A stretch of DNA of 64,000 nucleotides from contig NC_054534.1 of the NCBI RefSeq assembly GCF_017654505.1, positions 43,560,226 to 43,624,225 on the forward strand, in the 5' to 3' direction. Source of the DNA: Polyodon spathula. Its lineage: Eukaryota; Chordata; Actinopteri; Acipenseriformes; Polyodontidae. A program made the position numbers and the translations under genes. The notes below the pieces were generated by a model. The model searched no databases, had not been told where the DNA came from, and was given only the letters and a program-made list of their open reading frames with translations. Shown here one piece after another: positions 23,838 through 34,477 of this stretch. Each line of letters starts with the position of its first letter. The first letter of the stretch is position 1.

Positions 23838-24300
23838 AGTAAGATAGAATTGGGAATGGGTAAAAGCCGGACCAAGACAAACCATGCTGGATGGAGGAGT
23901 AAAAGGAGTAAAAAAAATAAATAAAAATAAAAAAATAAAAGCTTTGATCGTCTTAAAACTGACACCAATCGATTCCTCATTGTCCACAGTTTACACAGCA
24001 ACAAGAACCATCTTCATAACACTTAGTGGTTTTTTTTTTGGTTTTGTTTTTTAACTAATTAAAATGCTGCCAGACCAAAACTCGTCAGCATGTGGCGCTG
24101 AAAGAACAGCTCCAATGGCGTCATTAACACTAGAACTGCAGGCTGCCTTTGAGTATTGTCTAGCAAGTTGTATCTTGATCCGGCAGCATTTTAATTAACA
24201 AGTACTATGAAGATGGTTCTTGTTGCTATGTAAACTGTAGACAAGAAGGATGTTTTGGCATGGTTTGTCCCGGTCCGTGACTTACCCATTCCTGACAGAA
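23838..24300. repeat. Interrupted fold-back repeat
   Basis: GGACCAAGACAAACCATGC (about 23871) is the near reverse complement of GCATGGTTTGTCCCGGTCC (about 24259); CAGCAACAAGAACCATCTTC (about 23996) pairs with GAAGATGGTTCTTGTTGC (about 24210); TTAAAATGCTGCC (about 24058) pairs with GGCAGCATTTTAA (about 24181). The arms are about 200 bases on the left and 120 on the right, with about 115 bases between. A TATATTATG...ATACTATACAA segment at 23791 recurs directly at 24402. Confidence 0.75.
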
Positions 24301-25067
24301 AATGAAAATAAATTTTTACATACTAAAATGTGCATATACCAACTGAATACAAATATTAATAAAAAAACATTTAAATTATTTAACACAAATGAGACAATAT
24401 GCGGGTATATTATGATTATACAAAACTATACAAACTAAATTAATAACAGAATTGAAAATAAATGTGTTTATGGCCTATAGACATACAAAGAATGCAAAAG
24501 CATAATTTTCAAACTGTGTGGAAAAAAAATTGACATAACTGCGTTCACACAGACATAGTTGAAACACGGTAACATAAATAATCAATAACATAATTAAAAA
24601 TCAACATCACACATATTTATAGAGCTCATATTTGTCTTTAGTTTGTGAACTGCAATAAAACATTGTATAAGTACCACGAGGATCTATAAGGCAACAAGAG
24701 AGACCCTGCAGAAAAGAAAAAAGAAAAATCACTCCAGGAACAAAGTTAGAAAAAATAAATAAATAGGCAACACCAAAAAAAAAAAAAAATCTTGTTATCT
24801 GGTTAGGATGCCTGCTCTTACCTATTCTTGTTTCAGAAGTGAGTTATTTAGAGCTACAGCAACATGGTAGAAACAATGTTTCAACCTTGTTCATCTCAGT
24901 TCTGATCAGTCTTTGATCTCCCTCACATAAAACAGGCAACATACTTCAGTGCTATCTGATTGTTTAAGCACAATAGGAATGTAGAAAGATTTTAAACCAA
25001 TAAAATGAGGGAAATAAAGATTATTTGCTAATTAGTTGAGATTGTGTTTTTATATTTTTGCTTCCAG

Positions 25068-26060
25068 GTATTATGTATTAAAGAATCCAGATGGCAAAGG
25101 AAAAGAATGTGTGCCGACATTCCTAAAACATGTTTGGCAATTCATTGACAGACCAAAAAGAAACATAACAATCCTCCACTATCTAGGTGATCACTCAGTC
25201 CACCGCCCACAACCACATGGAAATGACAGAGCTAAGCGTCCATTCATCCCATCATCTAAATCTCTGCTTACACAGATTAAAGAAGAATGCTTAAAACCAC
25301 TAAATAGTGTCTACTCAAAACTGCACAGTACAGCATCAGAAGGAGATGATGCATGATGGCATTACTTCGTCCTAGGGATTTAAAACAGATGCAAAACATT
25401 AAATATAAAGATCAAAAGAATATAATTTCAAAAGATGAGATATTTAGCACATTAGAACTAGCTCAGGTTGATTTCATCAAGCATTCCACAATTCATCCCA
25501 ACTTAACTGTATTTGCTTGGTCAAGTGAAGTATTAGAAGATTGCAAAGACTTAGTTCTTCTGGCAGAAAGAAATGAAGACCTGCCACAAGTGATTTCATA
25601 TGACACAATATTCAATCTTGGAGACTTCTATGTTTCCTTTCTTGAAAAGGATCCAACTTTTCCAGTTGCCTTCATGTTGCATGAAAGAAAATAAGAAAAG
25701 CATCATCTTTTCATCAAAGAGGTTATACTTTTAAAAATGAACTCCAAAAGGAGTACCAGTGATAATTGACTGTGAAAAGGGTATAAAAGAAGCTTTTATT
25801 AAAGCTTTCCCAGATATGCCTCACAGCTCTTGTGGAAATCGTACAAGAGATGTTAACACTGGATGAATCTACCAAAGGGGAAAAAAGTGACATAAAATGT
25901 ACAAAAAGATCACATTGAGCAGCTAAGAAATTCTGAAACTGAGCAAGAATGGAATGGAAAGCTTTATGAATTCAGAAAGCTAGCATCAAAACCTTTTGCA
26001 AATTACTTTGAAAAGTATTTGCATAGCGACTTATTTCGTCATGCAAGTCGCTTCTAAACA
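25068..26060 (+). pseudogene. MULE-like transposase remnant
   Basis: Begins after a CTTCCAG acceptor (25067). Frame 1 to 25356: YYVLKNPDGKGKE, then ITILHYLGDHSV, RPQPHGNDRAKRPFI and LNSVYSKLHS. Frame 2 from 25353: RPRDLKQMQNIKYKDQ, then VISYDTIFNLGDFYVS, where the Asp of YDTIFNLGDF fits the first catalytic Asp of MULE domains, and FPVAFMLHERK. After another shift (25750) comes KGVPVIIDCEKGIKEAF (second catalytic Asp: VxxDxEKG) and, from 25900, DHIEQLRNSETEQEWNGKL, KPFANYFEKYLHSDL. Order fits the phage-like MULE/Mutator transposase fold of uncharacterised animal families. At least three frameshifts make it dead. It lies in the middle of the interval bounded by inverted 93-bp arrays. Confidence 0.62.
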
Positions 26061-27790
26061 AAGATGTTCCCAGCCTTCAAGCACAACATTGCCACTAATA
26101 ATTACATGTACCTGTTTGTTTCATGCAGTATTCTGCCTTTATCTAATTCATTAAAGAATTAAAACGCAGTACAAAAAGCAAAAATCCCAAATTGAAGCTG
26201 AACTGAACTTTTATTCAAAATTAATCTGACGTGAATCGTTTCAAAGTGCACCAGATTTGAATCCAACATGCAAGAAACCAAGATTGATCTTTTATTCCAA
26301 ATCAACCCGACATGAAAAGTTTGAATGAAACAGAAGTTATTCAGATACTCAAGTTTTTAAAACATTTTTTTTTTTTTTTTTTTTAATCAGTTTTGCTTTG
26401 CCACGTGGTTGTTGAACAAGCCAGAAAAACGAAAGGGTTTTTTGACAAGCTATATTCATGACAGAGCTATGCCTGCGCTACTCCTTTTTTTCAAACGATC
26501 AATATAGTTTCCAGATTTGTGCAACATAAAATGATGTTCATTACATATACATTCTTATTAAGACAAAAGAGTAGACTTCACTGCGAGGTGGCATCCCGTG
26601 CGTACCGACCAAGATGTTGACAATGTGTGTATAGTTTAACAAAAATCCTTAACGCTGTAAGAATGAGCCTTCACTTGATTCAGAGCCAATCGAAATGATC
26701 GATATTTATTACACTAATACATGATCAAAGATAATCTGCTAATTGTTAATTAACAATTAACAGGTAGCTGTGGATCTATTCTGTCTCTGTTTATTCACTT
26801 CTCTCTCTGCTTCACAACAACAAACATTCCCCGTTTTTAAACCCAGTTAGTCCCGCCTCATCTAATTTCACAGCCAATCACCAGCAGCTCCTGTGGTCCA
26901 TGCCTGTCCCCTACTGGCTGTTCGACCGATGTGACACACAGCTGCTCCTACACTTCACAGTGCTGTTCCTGCACTTCACAGACCACACGTTGTATACGTT
27001 ACGATATTATCTTTTTTATTGTTATTATTTGGGGTCCAGGGGCCAGGCTCGTTAGAACAAAGGGTTGTTATGATGAAGGGCATTATAGCGAGGGTGTACT
27101 GTATTTCAAAATGTTCAACAACTGACAGCCAGCTAAACGCAATTGGTTAAAACAGCCATTAAATGGGCTTGTTTTTAACATAGCTGTTCATTTGATTTTC
27201 CTTTCCGTTTGTTTATGTGCTTCAACTTTGACTTGGATGTTATTTTATTTTTCTTAGAAGGCACATGGTTTTGACTTTGCATATGTTTTTTGGTGGTCTG
27301 GCAGCGGTCATGCTGGGGCCTCAAAAATGACGGTATTATCGAATATCGCTATATTTTTTATATTATCGTCACGGAATGAAAATTACAATATCGGCACAAC
27401 CTTACAATAGTGTTTGTGTTATGGAACGTTCAAAATGTGGCCAAAATGTCAGTCTGGTCGCCATCCATATGAACAAACAACCTTATTCAGTTATTGACAT
27501 TAGTTTCCACAGGCCTTATTATACAAAGTTTCACAAATCTACTGCATTCCACCATAGTTATACATTGCAATATATGCAAATCAATTGATGCTGAAATCCT
27601 ATTGGCCCACGTGTAGGGGAATAATTGCATAGAACCATTCCTGTACCTGTTTGTTGCTACTCTGTACTACAATTATTCACTGAGTTATATGCTTTAAAGC
27701 ATTTTGAGTGTATGAACTATTAAGTTTATAGAAATAAAGTAAATGTATTAAACTGCAGGTATGTGTAACTGAAAACCAAACTGTGGGTGG
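26061..27790. other. AT-rich, nothing firm
   Basis: Contains a T-run (26374-26395), a 20-bp palindrome TAATTGTTAATTAACAATTA (26740-26759), and an imperfectly repeated ATTATCG/ATATCG patch near 27330. No coding motif. Confidence 0.45.
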
Positions 27791-28123
27791 TGTGACAAAA
27801 GGAGCTGGCTCCAGCTTATCGGTTGATCAGGGTGAACCCACCTTTCCACCTAACCTTTATTGTACTACCTTGTAAATACCTGTCCCCCCTTTCTTAATTA
27901 CACCAGCTGAGTTGGCTCTAGCTTATTGGTTGAAAGGGAAACCACCGTCTCTCTGTAAAGGTATAAAAACTGTATGCTAACTCTGTATGGCAGAACACTG
28001 CTCGGGCTTCCTAACAATGATGTGTTGAGCTGTTCTCGTTTGCACAAACTAATAAAGCTTTATATCTCTGAATACCTGGTGCAGTTGGCTCTTTTGGTTG
28101 CGGACCTGAAAAGTTCCAAGACA
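27791..28123 (+). mobile_element. Possible solo LTR with promoter and poly-A signals
   Basis: 333 bp from TGTGACAAAAGG to TTCCAAGACA. GGTATAAAAACTG at 27960 is a TATA box and ACTAATAAAGCTTT at 28047 a polyadenylation signal about 90 bases later, the U3-R spacing of short retroviral-type LTRs. The upstream part repeats AGCTTATCGGTTGA / AGCTTATTGGTTGA twice (27816 and 27928). I see no matching target duplication or internal region, so it is at most a solo LTR of an endogenous retrovirus or similar element. Confidence 0.45.
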
Positions 28124-28539
28124 AAAAGTTTTTAACTGGAGCAACTTCCCTTAAACAACCATACTTAGATCATGTATGCCAATTTTAACTTCATTCGGAT
28201 TAGCGGTTAAGAGAATGTTTGTATGTTAATGATATCACCTAACATGGCCTCTGTCAAAAATACAATATGGCTGACAAACCATGTCACTTATATGACCTAT
28301 TCTTCTGGGACAACTTCCCAAAGGAATCTACCACACTACCAAATGTATTTAGTTTAGTGCAACAACTTTCAAGTTATGGAACATTTAAGATGGTCTCAGC
28401 AGAAGGAGAAAAAAAATTATAAAAGAAACAATATTGTTTTTTTTTTCTTTTGTTTAAAAAATCCTGTTAAAAAAACAAAGCTGTTTGCTGCATTGTTATT
28501 CATGAAACAAAAGTACTATAACTGGGTAGTGCTTATTGG

Positions 28540-28806
28540 CCATCTTCCCTATTAAAAGTGTGTGCTACAGCTATCTTCCCAATAAAAACAGTTAGAAAAC
28601 AATGATCATAGTAACTAGACAGTGTTTATTGCCCATCTTCCCTAATAAAAACTAATATAACAGCCATCGTCCCACTAAAAACAGTGATCTGAGTAAGTAG
28701 ACAGAGTTTACTGCCCATCTTCCCCAATAAGAGTGTGTTATAGCCATTTTCCCATTAACAATAGATAACTGTACAACAGTTTGTGTAACTACACAGTGTT
28801 TGCCAT
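28540..28806 (-). repeat. 93-bp satellite array (right arm, inverted)
   Basis: CCATCTTCCC starts at 28540, 28633 and 28725 (spacing 93 and 92). Read on the minus strand the units match the array at 22806: GGGAAGATGGGCAATAAACA, then ACTCAGATCACTG, then GTGGGACGATGGCTG. The outermost unit has TAGTTACACA like the outermost unit of the left array. Confidence 0.9.
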
Positions 28807-28815
28807 AGGATTATA

Positions 28816-31108
28816 ACCATATATATTTTATCACCAATGTTAACAGTATATCTTGACAGTAAGTGTTTTTTTTTTTTTTGCCATTTTCCCATTGCAGACT
28901 GTATTCGTAACAGCATTTCTCAGAGAATGGCTTCTTTAAATGTATATTGAACTGCATAGAAGAATTTATTGCAGTGGTCCCTAAGTCTGTCAGAGTAATT
29001 ACAGACCGTCTTCCTTTTAGTACCACCTGGAGTAACTGGCTTGAGTACAGCTTAATAAAGTCATAACAGAGATCCTGACAGGTACATAAATAGCTTCTTC
29101 TTCAGTAACCTAACCTCTTTTTGATTTGATACAAGGACTAGTCAGATTTATAAACAAAATGTTTGAAACACTTTGACTAAATCAAATTGCATGCATACAA
29201 AAAATACTACAGTATACTTGATGCATGTTTTGAGCAAAAGATATATCTTACAATAGTAATACATACTGTGGCAGAGTAAGGGAGAATGTTGCATGTCACA
29301 GTACTTGCATTAAGGGAATTCATAATAACAAAATAAGTGACTCCAGACCTGTTTTGAGTCTAAATTTGCACTTTATAATATCGTTGTAAATCTGAAACAT
29401 TGTTTACGTTATGCAGCCAGATCAGAGTGCAATAGAAAAGGACAAGTACAAGTCCATTTACATTTAGTATATGAACACTGTATTAGTATGACCACAATTG
29501 AGCAACTGCAAATAAAACAGAAAACAATGAAATTAGTTCCATTGAAACAGAGTACAATTCACTACACACTCCACTATTATGCAGCTTCTGAAACTAAACG
29601 CATGCACAAAGTTGCCATGCAATCGTTTGTGTAGTTGTACACTAAAGCACGTGTCAGTTTAATATTATTCAGGACTTTTAAAATAACTCTTGCTCCTTTC
29701 AAAATACATTCCCATAATACAGTTTAAAATAAACTTTGTACTATTAAAACAGCATCACTGTATTAAACTACGTAATATTTCCAATAAAGAAAACAGTTCG
29801 GAAACGATTCAATATTTTATTTCTTAATGTAACCCAATGCAGCTCAAATAATTCAGACATTAAAATTTTTACTTAGACATCTTCAAAATACATAATCACC
29901 AAATTGTTCACAATATGGATTTCAGTTTTATCCAACAATTTTAATTAGAAAACAGTCGCTGATGCTTTTTAGTTTGTAAAGTAACGTAAATTACTACCAG
30001 ACGCTGTAACTGAAATTCATTTTTAAACAAATTAACATTTAAACTATTACATGTGAAACCATTGTTTCAACAGAAAAATGTTTAAAAAACAATGACAATA
30101 ACTCCAGCATATTCTTACACAACAACATGTTGTAGTATGTTATTTTAGAAATTACCAAATAGTTTAATAAAAATTATTTTTAGGAAGACACACCTAAGAC
30201 ATTGTTTACATTATGCAACCAGATCAGAGTGCGGCACAAAAGGTCCCCAAAAGGGCGTGGGGGCACCCCGTTTTGCCTGAAATAATTTGTACTGCCAAAA
30301 ACACTTTACTTTTACTTTAAACTTAATAAAATATCTGCAGCATCAAAATGAAATTTGAGTAAATGAAAACAAAGGAGTTACACTTTATTCCTTACGTAAG
30401 GTTTGTTTTCTTCTTAAAAATAATGTCTTCAAGTAACTTCAATCAAAATTATTTTATTCAGGAAGAAAGCAAAACAATACTTTAGGGAAAATTACAGGTT
30501 TCAGCAGATGGAGTCTTCTTGATAGCTGGTATTCGATCTCTGAAACAGTAGTTACAGACATTAATATATGGGACTGGTTACATCACACAGGGCGCTGGGT
30601 TTCGCCCAAAACAGGTGTAACCTAGTAATTCTTACCAATAACAAAGCCGACCCCCCTCCAATGATGAAGCTCTATGATTCTGTAATTTAAGCAGAAGTAA
30701 AAAGTTAAGCTTGTGGTTTTACAATAAAAATGAGGAAACGGCACATCTTGTTACAAACAAAGATGGAACCCAAGGTTGTACCAGTTCACACTGGTCTTGT
30801 AGTAAAATATAAAACAGCAAAAATGTTATTCTGTGAAAGGAAGTATGATTTGTGTTATTGTTGAGTTACAGTAATCTACAGTCAAGTTTCCCCATTTTTA
30901 ATTTGCCTTACTTTTCTAACTTGCATGACGTACTGTATACCGTGATGTTAAGGTTACGATGATGTAGATTATTTTGGCGAGTATAATACAGATCCATCCC
31001 TATGTGGTGCTATTGAAATTAAATAGTTGTCTATACTGCCAAAGAGGCATCTCACAGCCCTGTTGTCACAGGAAATTGGTAGACCATGAAAAAAGTAGAT
31101 ATTGCCTT
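28816..31108. other. AT-rich, one short direct repeat
   Basis: ACATTGTTTACRTTATGCAR followed by CCAGATCAGAGTGC occurs at 29397-29433 and again at 30199-30235. Nothing else recognised. Confidence 0.5.
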
Positions 31109-31402
31109 GGTCCGGTGCGAGTGGTGTGGTGAACAAAGTGAATGTACAGACAGTATTTGTATTCCCAAAACATCTGTGTTATATTAATTAACAAAAAGGG
31201 CCTTCCCTCTACCAGCAATGGTATCGGGGAGTATGCGGCGGGCTTGAAAATCCAAACAAAAATACACAAAAAATCCCCCATCCACATCCACAATGCACAA
31301 AATAGTGCTCTTCAAAACCCAGGGAATCGTGGCGAGTGTCCCTGTTGTGCAGTGAAGGAAGAGCTCAGAGGTGTGTGTTGGCTGTGCAGCATCAGCTCCT
31401 GG
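31109..31402 (-). mobile_element. LTR family B, left part of a split copy
   Basis: Matches 61343-61640: GGTGCGAGTGGTGTGGTGAA, ACAGACAGT, CTCTACCAGCAATGGTATCG and GGGGAG are shared. The match breaks at 31402 where the L2 LINE tail begins and resumes at about 34155. Confidence 0.72.
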
Positions 31403-32184
31403 ATCCTTAGTCCTCTCAAATAATAATAATAATCTTTTATTTTATAAAGCACCTAAATGCACGCATCTCAAAACGCTGTACAAACACAAAAAACACAGAG
31501 AACCATATACACATACTGCATATTAAGAGTATACAAAACCAAATCATCATAAAAATTCCTGAACGTAAAAGTGTGTCTTTAACTTTAACACAGACTGAGG
31601 AAGGTCGTTCCAAAGTTTGGGCGCATAGCAGCAAAAAACCTTATTGCCCATGGAGCGAAGCTTGGGTATTGTCAATAAAGCCGAGGATGAAGAACATAGG
31701 ATTACATACAGGTGTATAATGTGTAAGCAATTCAGCAATGTAACATGAAGCTAAACCATATTTTAAAATCAATCCTGCTCTCAACCGGCAACCAGTGCAA
31801 AGGCGCAAGAACCGGTGTAATATGGGCACCCAGTTTAGTGCCAGTTAAAATAGCAGCCTTGGAGACACCTGCAAACAATGCAATGAAATAATCAATAATA
31901 ACTTCAAGCCCATCGATCACTATGCTAAAAGAGTCCACATGTCTAAGTTGTCGAGGAGAGCCAAGTAGCATTACTTCAGTTTTATCGCTATTTAACTGTA
32001 GGAATGTTTGACGCATCCAAGTTTTAATCTCAGACAATTATCAAGAGCCAAAACGACCACATTTTTATCAGATGTAGTCTTAAAATATAATTGTGTGTCA
32101 CCTGCATACGAGTGAAAACTCACACCATGATGACATATGATCTGTCCAAGTGGCAGCATATCGATATTAAAAAGTAAGGGTCCC

Positions 32185-33986
32185 TGTCACACGGGTGGCT
32201 GAGTGGTGATGTCAGACCCGGAACAGTAACACACAGGACAGGTAGAGACGCAGAGTTTGGTGAAGCTGACCGCTTGGTTGTGTTCAGCATTTAATAAACA
32301 AAATAAAAGATTTAAACAGAAATACAGCACACCAAAACAGGACACAGCACTAGCGGCCAAAATAAAAAAAAGTAAACAAAACAGACAACACTAACAGACA
32401 AACAAACACGGTGAGTCAAAACAGTTATTTACTTTAGTGACATTTTTAATTCTATCCTCTCCACACCCGTTCTCCACTCACCTCTGCTGGTGGGCAGTGA
32501 CCCAGCAGGCATTCACCCTCTGCTGGTGGAGGTGGCAGAAGCAGAGGCAGCTCCTGCTGCTCTCCTCCTGGTGGTGGAAACAGTGGAGGTTGGAGCAGCG
32601 TGTAGTTTCCTGGTGAAGAAGGCGGGAGCAGCGGGTAGTCTCCTGGCGATGAAGGTATGAGCAGCGTGTAGTCTTTCCCTGGCGATGGAGGCGAGACCAG
32701 TGGGTAGTTGCCTGGCAGTGAAGGCAACAGCAGTGGGTAGTCTCCCTCACTTGCAGGGGAAAGGTGCGGCTCTCGCTCTGGGGGTGAAACCAGCAGGCAT
32801 TCTTCCTCTGCTGGTGGAAATGGGGACAGCAGGCATTCTACCTTTTCTGGTGGAAATGGGGACAGCAGGAATTCTTCCTTTTCTGGTGGAGATGGGGACA
32901 ACAGGCATTCTTCCTCTGCTGGTGGAGGTGGAAACAGCAGGCATTCTTCCTCTGCTGGTGGAGGTGAAAACAGCTGTCTCACAGGCTTTAGATTCCTGTG
33001 GTCCCCCCGTCTGGGCGCTGGACGCTCACAGTCCCCCATCTGGGTGCTGAATGCACGGGCTCCTCCCACTCAGGCATTACTTCCCCCTCTGCATGCAAGG
33101 CCAAAGTGTGCCCATATACCCCACAGCTGGGGTACAACTCTGCCGTGAGGTACTTTAAACAGGCCTCCCAGTCGTCATCTCCGACCTCCTCCTGCTGTTG
33201 CAGCTTTCTTCTCCCCCTTCTCTTCCTGCTCCTTCTCCCCACCTTCCTCTCTTGGTCTGGTTCCTCCTCCTCTTCCTGGAAGGGGCAGACAACCACCATC
33301 TGGTCTGATGCTTGGGGGCGCTGTTATCCCATTCTGACACCATAAGTTACAAGGCTGGCTGAGTGGTGATGTCAGACCCAGGGCAGTATCACACAGGACA
33401 GACAGAGACGCAGAGTTTGGTGAAGCCAAGCGCTTGGTTGCCTTCAGCATTTAATAAACAAAATAAAAGATTTAAACAGAAAAACAGCACACCAAAACAG
33501 GACACAGCACTAGTGGACAAAATAAAAAAAAAGTAAACAAAACAGAGAATACTAAACAAGACAGTGGAATAACAGACAAACAAAAACGGTGAGTCAAAAC
33601 AGTTATTTACTTTAGTGACGTTTTTAATTCTCTCCTCTCCAAACCCATTCTCCACTCACCGAACAGACAACCCCGAGTGAGTGAAAACATACTGCTTTTA
33701 TGAGGCTGTAACAAGACTCGATTGCTAATCAATTGTTCAATTGGAGTCTCGGTACAACTCCATGTGAATTAATGAAGTGCAATTTCCCGTGCTCACATAT
33801 TACATTTTACCTGCATGTGAAGTGCTGAGCAATCCTTGTGCCTAAATACAAATATACATTTTAAACACTTGTGTGCATAACGCATATTATATCCCTATGT
33901 ACCAACTACAGTACATCAACATTAACACACTACATGCAACATACAACACAGAAATATATACACAGGGGTGGGGCAACATTGCCACA
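32185..33986 (-). mobile_element. LTR element C (non-autonomous)
   Basis: 1802 bp, minus strand. The 5' LTR is at 33345-33986 (642 bp, starts TGTGGCAATG), and the truncated 3' LTR is at 32185-32482 (298 bp, only the last half). The target duplication is GTCCC (32180-32184) against GTCCT (33987-33991). A primer-binding-type site TATGGTGTCAGAATGGGAT lies at 33326-33344, next to the 5' LTR. The 860-bp interior encodes a gag-like and a Pro/Glu-rich repeat product but no protease, RT or integrase. It is homologous to element D. Confidence 0.88.
32452..33320 (-). pseudogene. Element C zinc-knuckle/repeat protein
   Basis: Minus strand, two frames. First (33299-32988): VVVCPFQEEEEE, a basic stretch RRSRKRRGRRKLQQQ, DDDWEACLKYLTAELYPSC and GVYGHTLAL, where the second CCHC knuckle has lost its first and last Cys. 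Then (33069-32452) a 205-codon frame with five 12-residue units of the PPPAEEECLLS type (36-bp repeats, 32785-32960), followed by 14-15-residue units around GDYPLLPPSSPG and NYTLL, and a PPPGGEQQELPLLLPPPP tail. Element D encodes the same segments in the same order. A nucleic-acid-binding Gag role is inferred from the knuckles only. Confidence 0.6.
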
Positions 33987-34154
33987 GTCCTAAAATAAAA
34001 CTGTGGCACACCTGTAGATACTGGGCTTGGGTCAGATGTATAGCCGCCCATAGAAACACACTGTCTACGATCTGACAAGTATTATTGGAACCACTGTAAG
34101 CCAATTCTAGTGAAACCCACACAACATTCCAAGACAAGCACATAACAAAACAAA

Positions 34155-34457
34155 CAATGCTCGGGCCCTAGATTACATTCTCAGTGCAAGGGGCTATACT
34201 CCCTTCGTACTACCCAACTCCTCTCTGCAATCAGGCCGGCGCCCCGTGTAACCAATTGGTGTCTAGTCCGCAGCTGATTGCTTGGGAATCTTTTAGAGTA
34301 CATGCAGCTACGCGCTTCCTCCAAGATGGCTGACTTCCTGTTTCTGCCCATCGTCGAGTCCACCCCGTCTATGGGGAAGTGTACTACCAACCTTACACAG
34401 TGCCCTTTCTGATCGGGAGGGAGATTTGTAGCTTTGATTATTTCTCTCTTTATCACA
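34155..34457 (-). mobile_element. LTR family B, right part of the split copy
   Basis: Matches the right half of the LTR at 61660-61957: CAGTGCAAG, CTCCTCTCTGCAATCA, GCAGCTGATTGC, TTCTGATCGGGAGGGAGATT and the end TTTCTCTCTTTATCACA. Together with 31109-31402 it is one LTR split by the L2 insertion. Confidence 0.7.
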
Positions 34458-34477
34458 CGCCAATACTGTGCATGTAT

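Larger units (their letters stand above)
31423..34060 (-). mobile_element. L2-type LINE, interrupted
   Basis: Minus strand. The 3' end is an (ATT)n tail at 31423-31438. Landmarks in order from the right: YLSDRRQCVSMGG with VSTGVPQ (34065-33995), then after a 1.8-kb insertion LLFNIDMLPLGQII, GVSFHSYAGDTQLYF (reverse-transcriptase active site, with Gly replacing the first Asp of YADD), IKTWMRQTFLQLNSDKTEVM, LAPLHWLPVESRIDFKI and KLWNDLPQSVLKLKTHF. This is the L2 order. Frameshifts and the lost Asp mean it is inactive. The insertion is element C, and removing it restores the L2 word TTAGGACCCTT across the junction. Confidence 0.88.

Noticed and set aside
24012..24062. T-rich tract as a transcription terminator
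   Set aside because: Part of the fold-back repeat; no RNA gene upstream.
32685..33345. Plus-strand frames of 115-121 codons over element C
   Set aside because: Antisense of the element's own minus-strand coding repeats.
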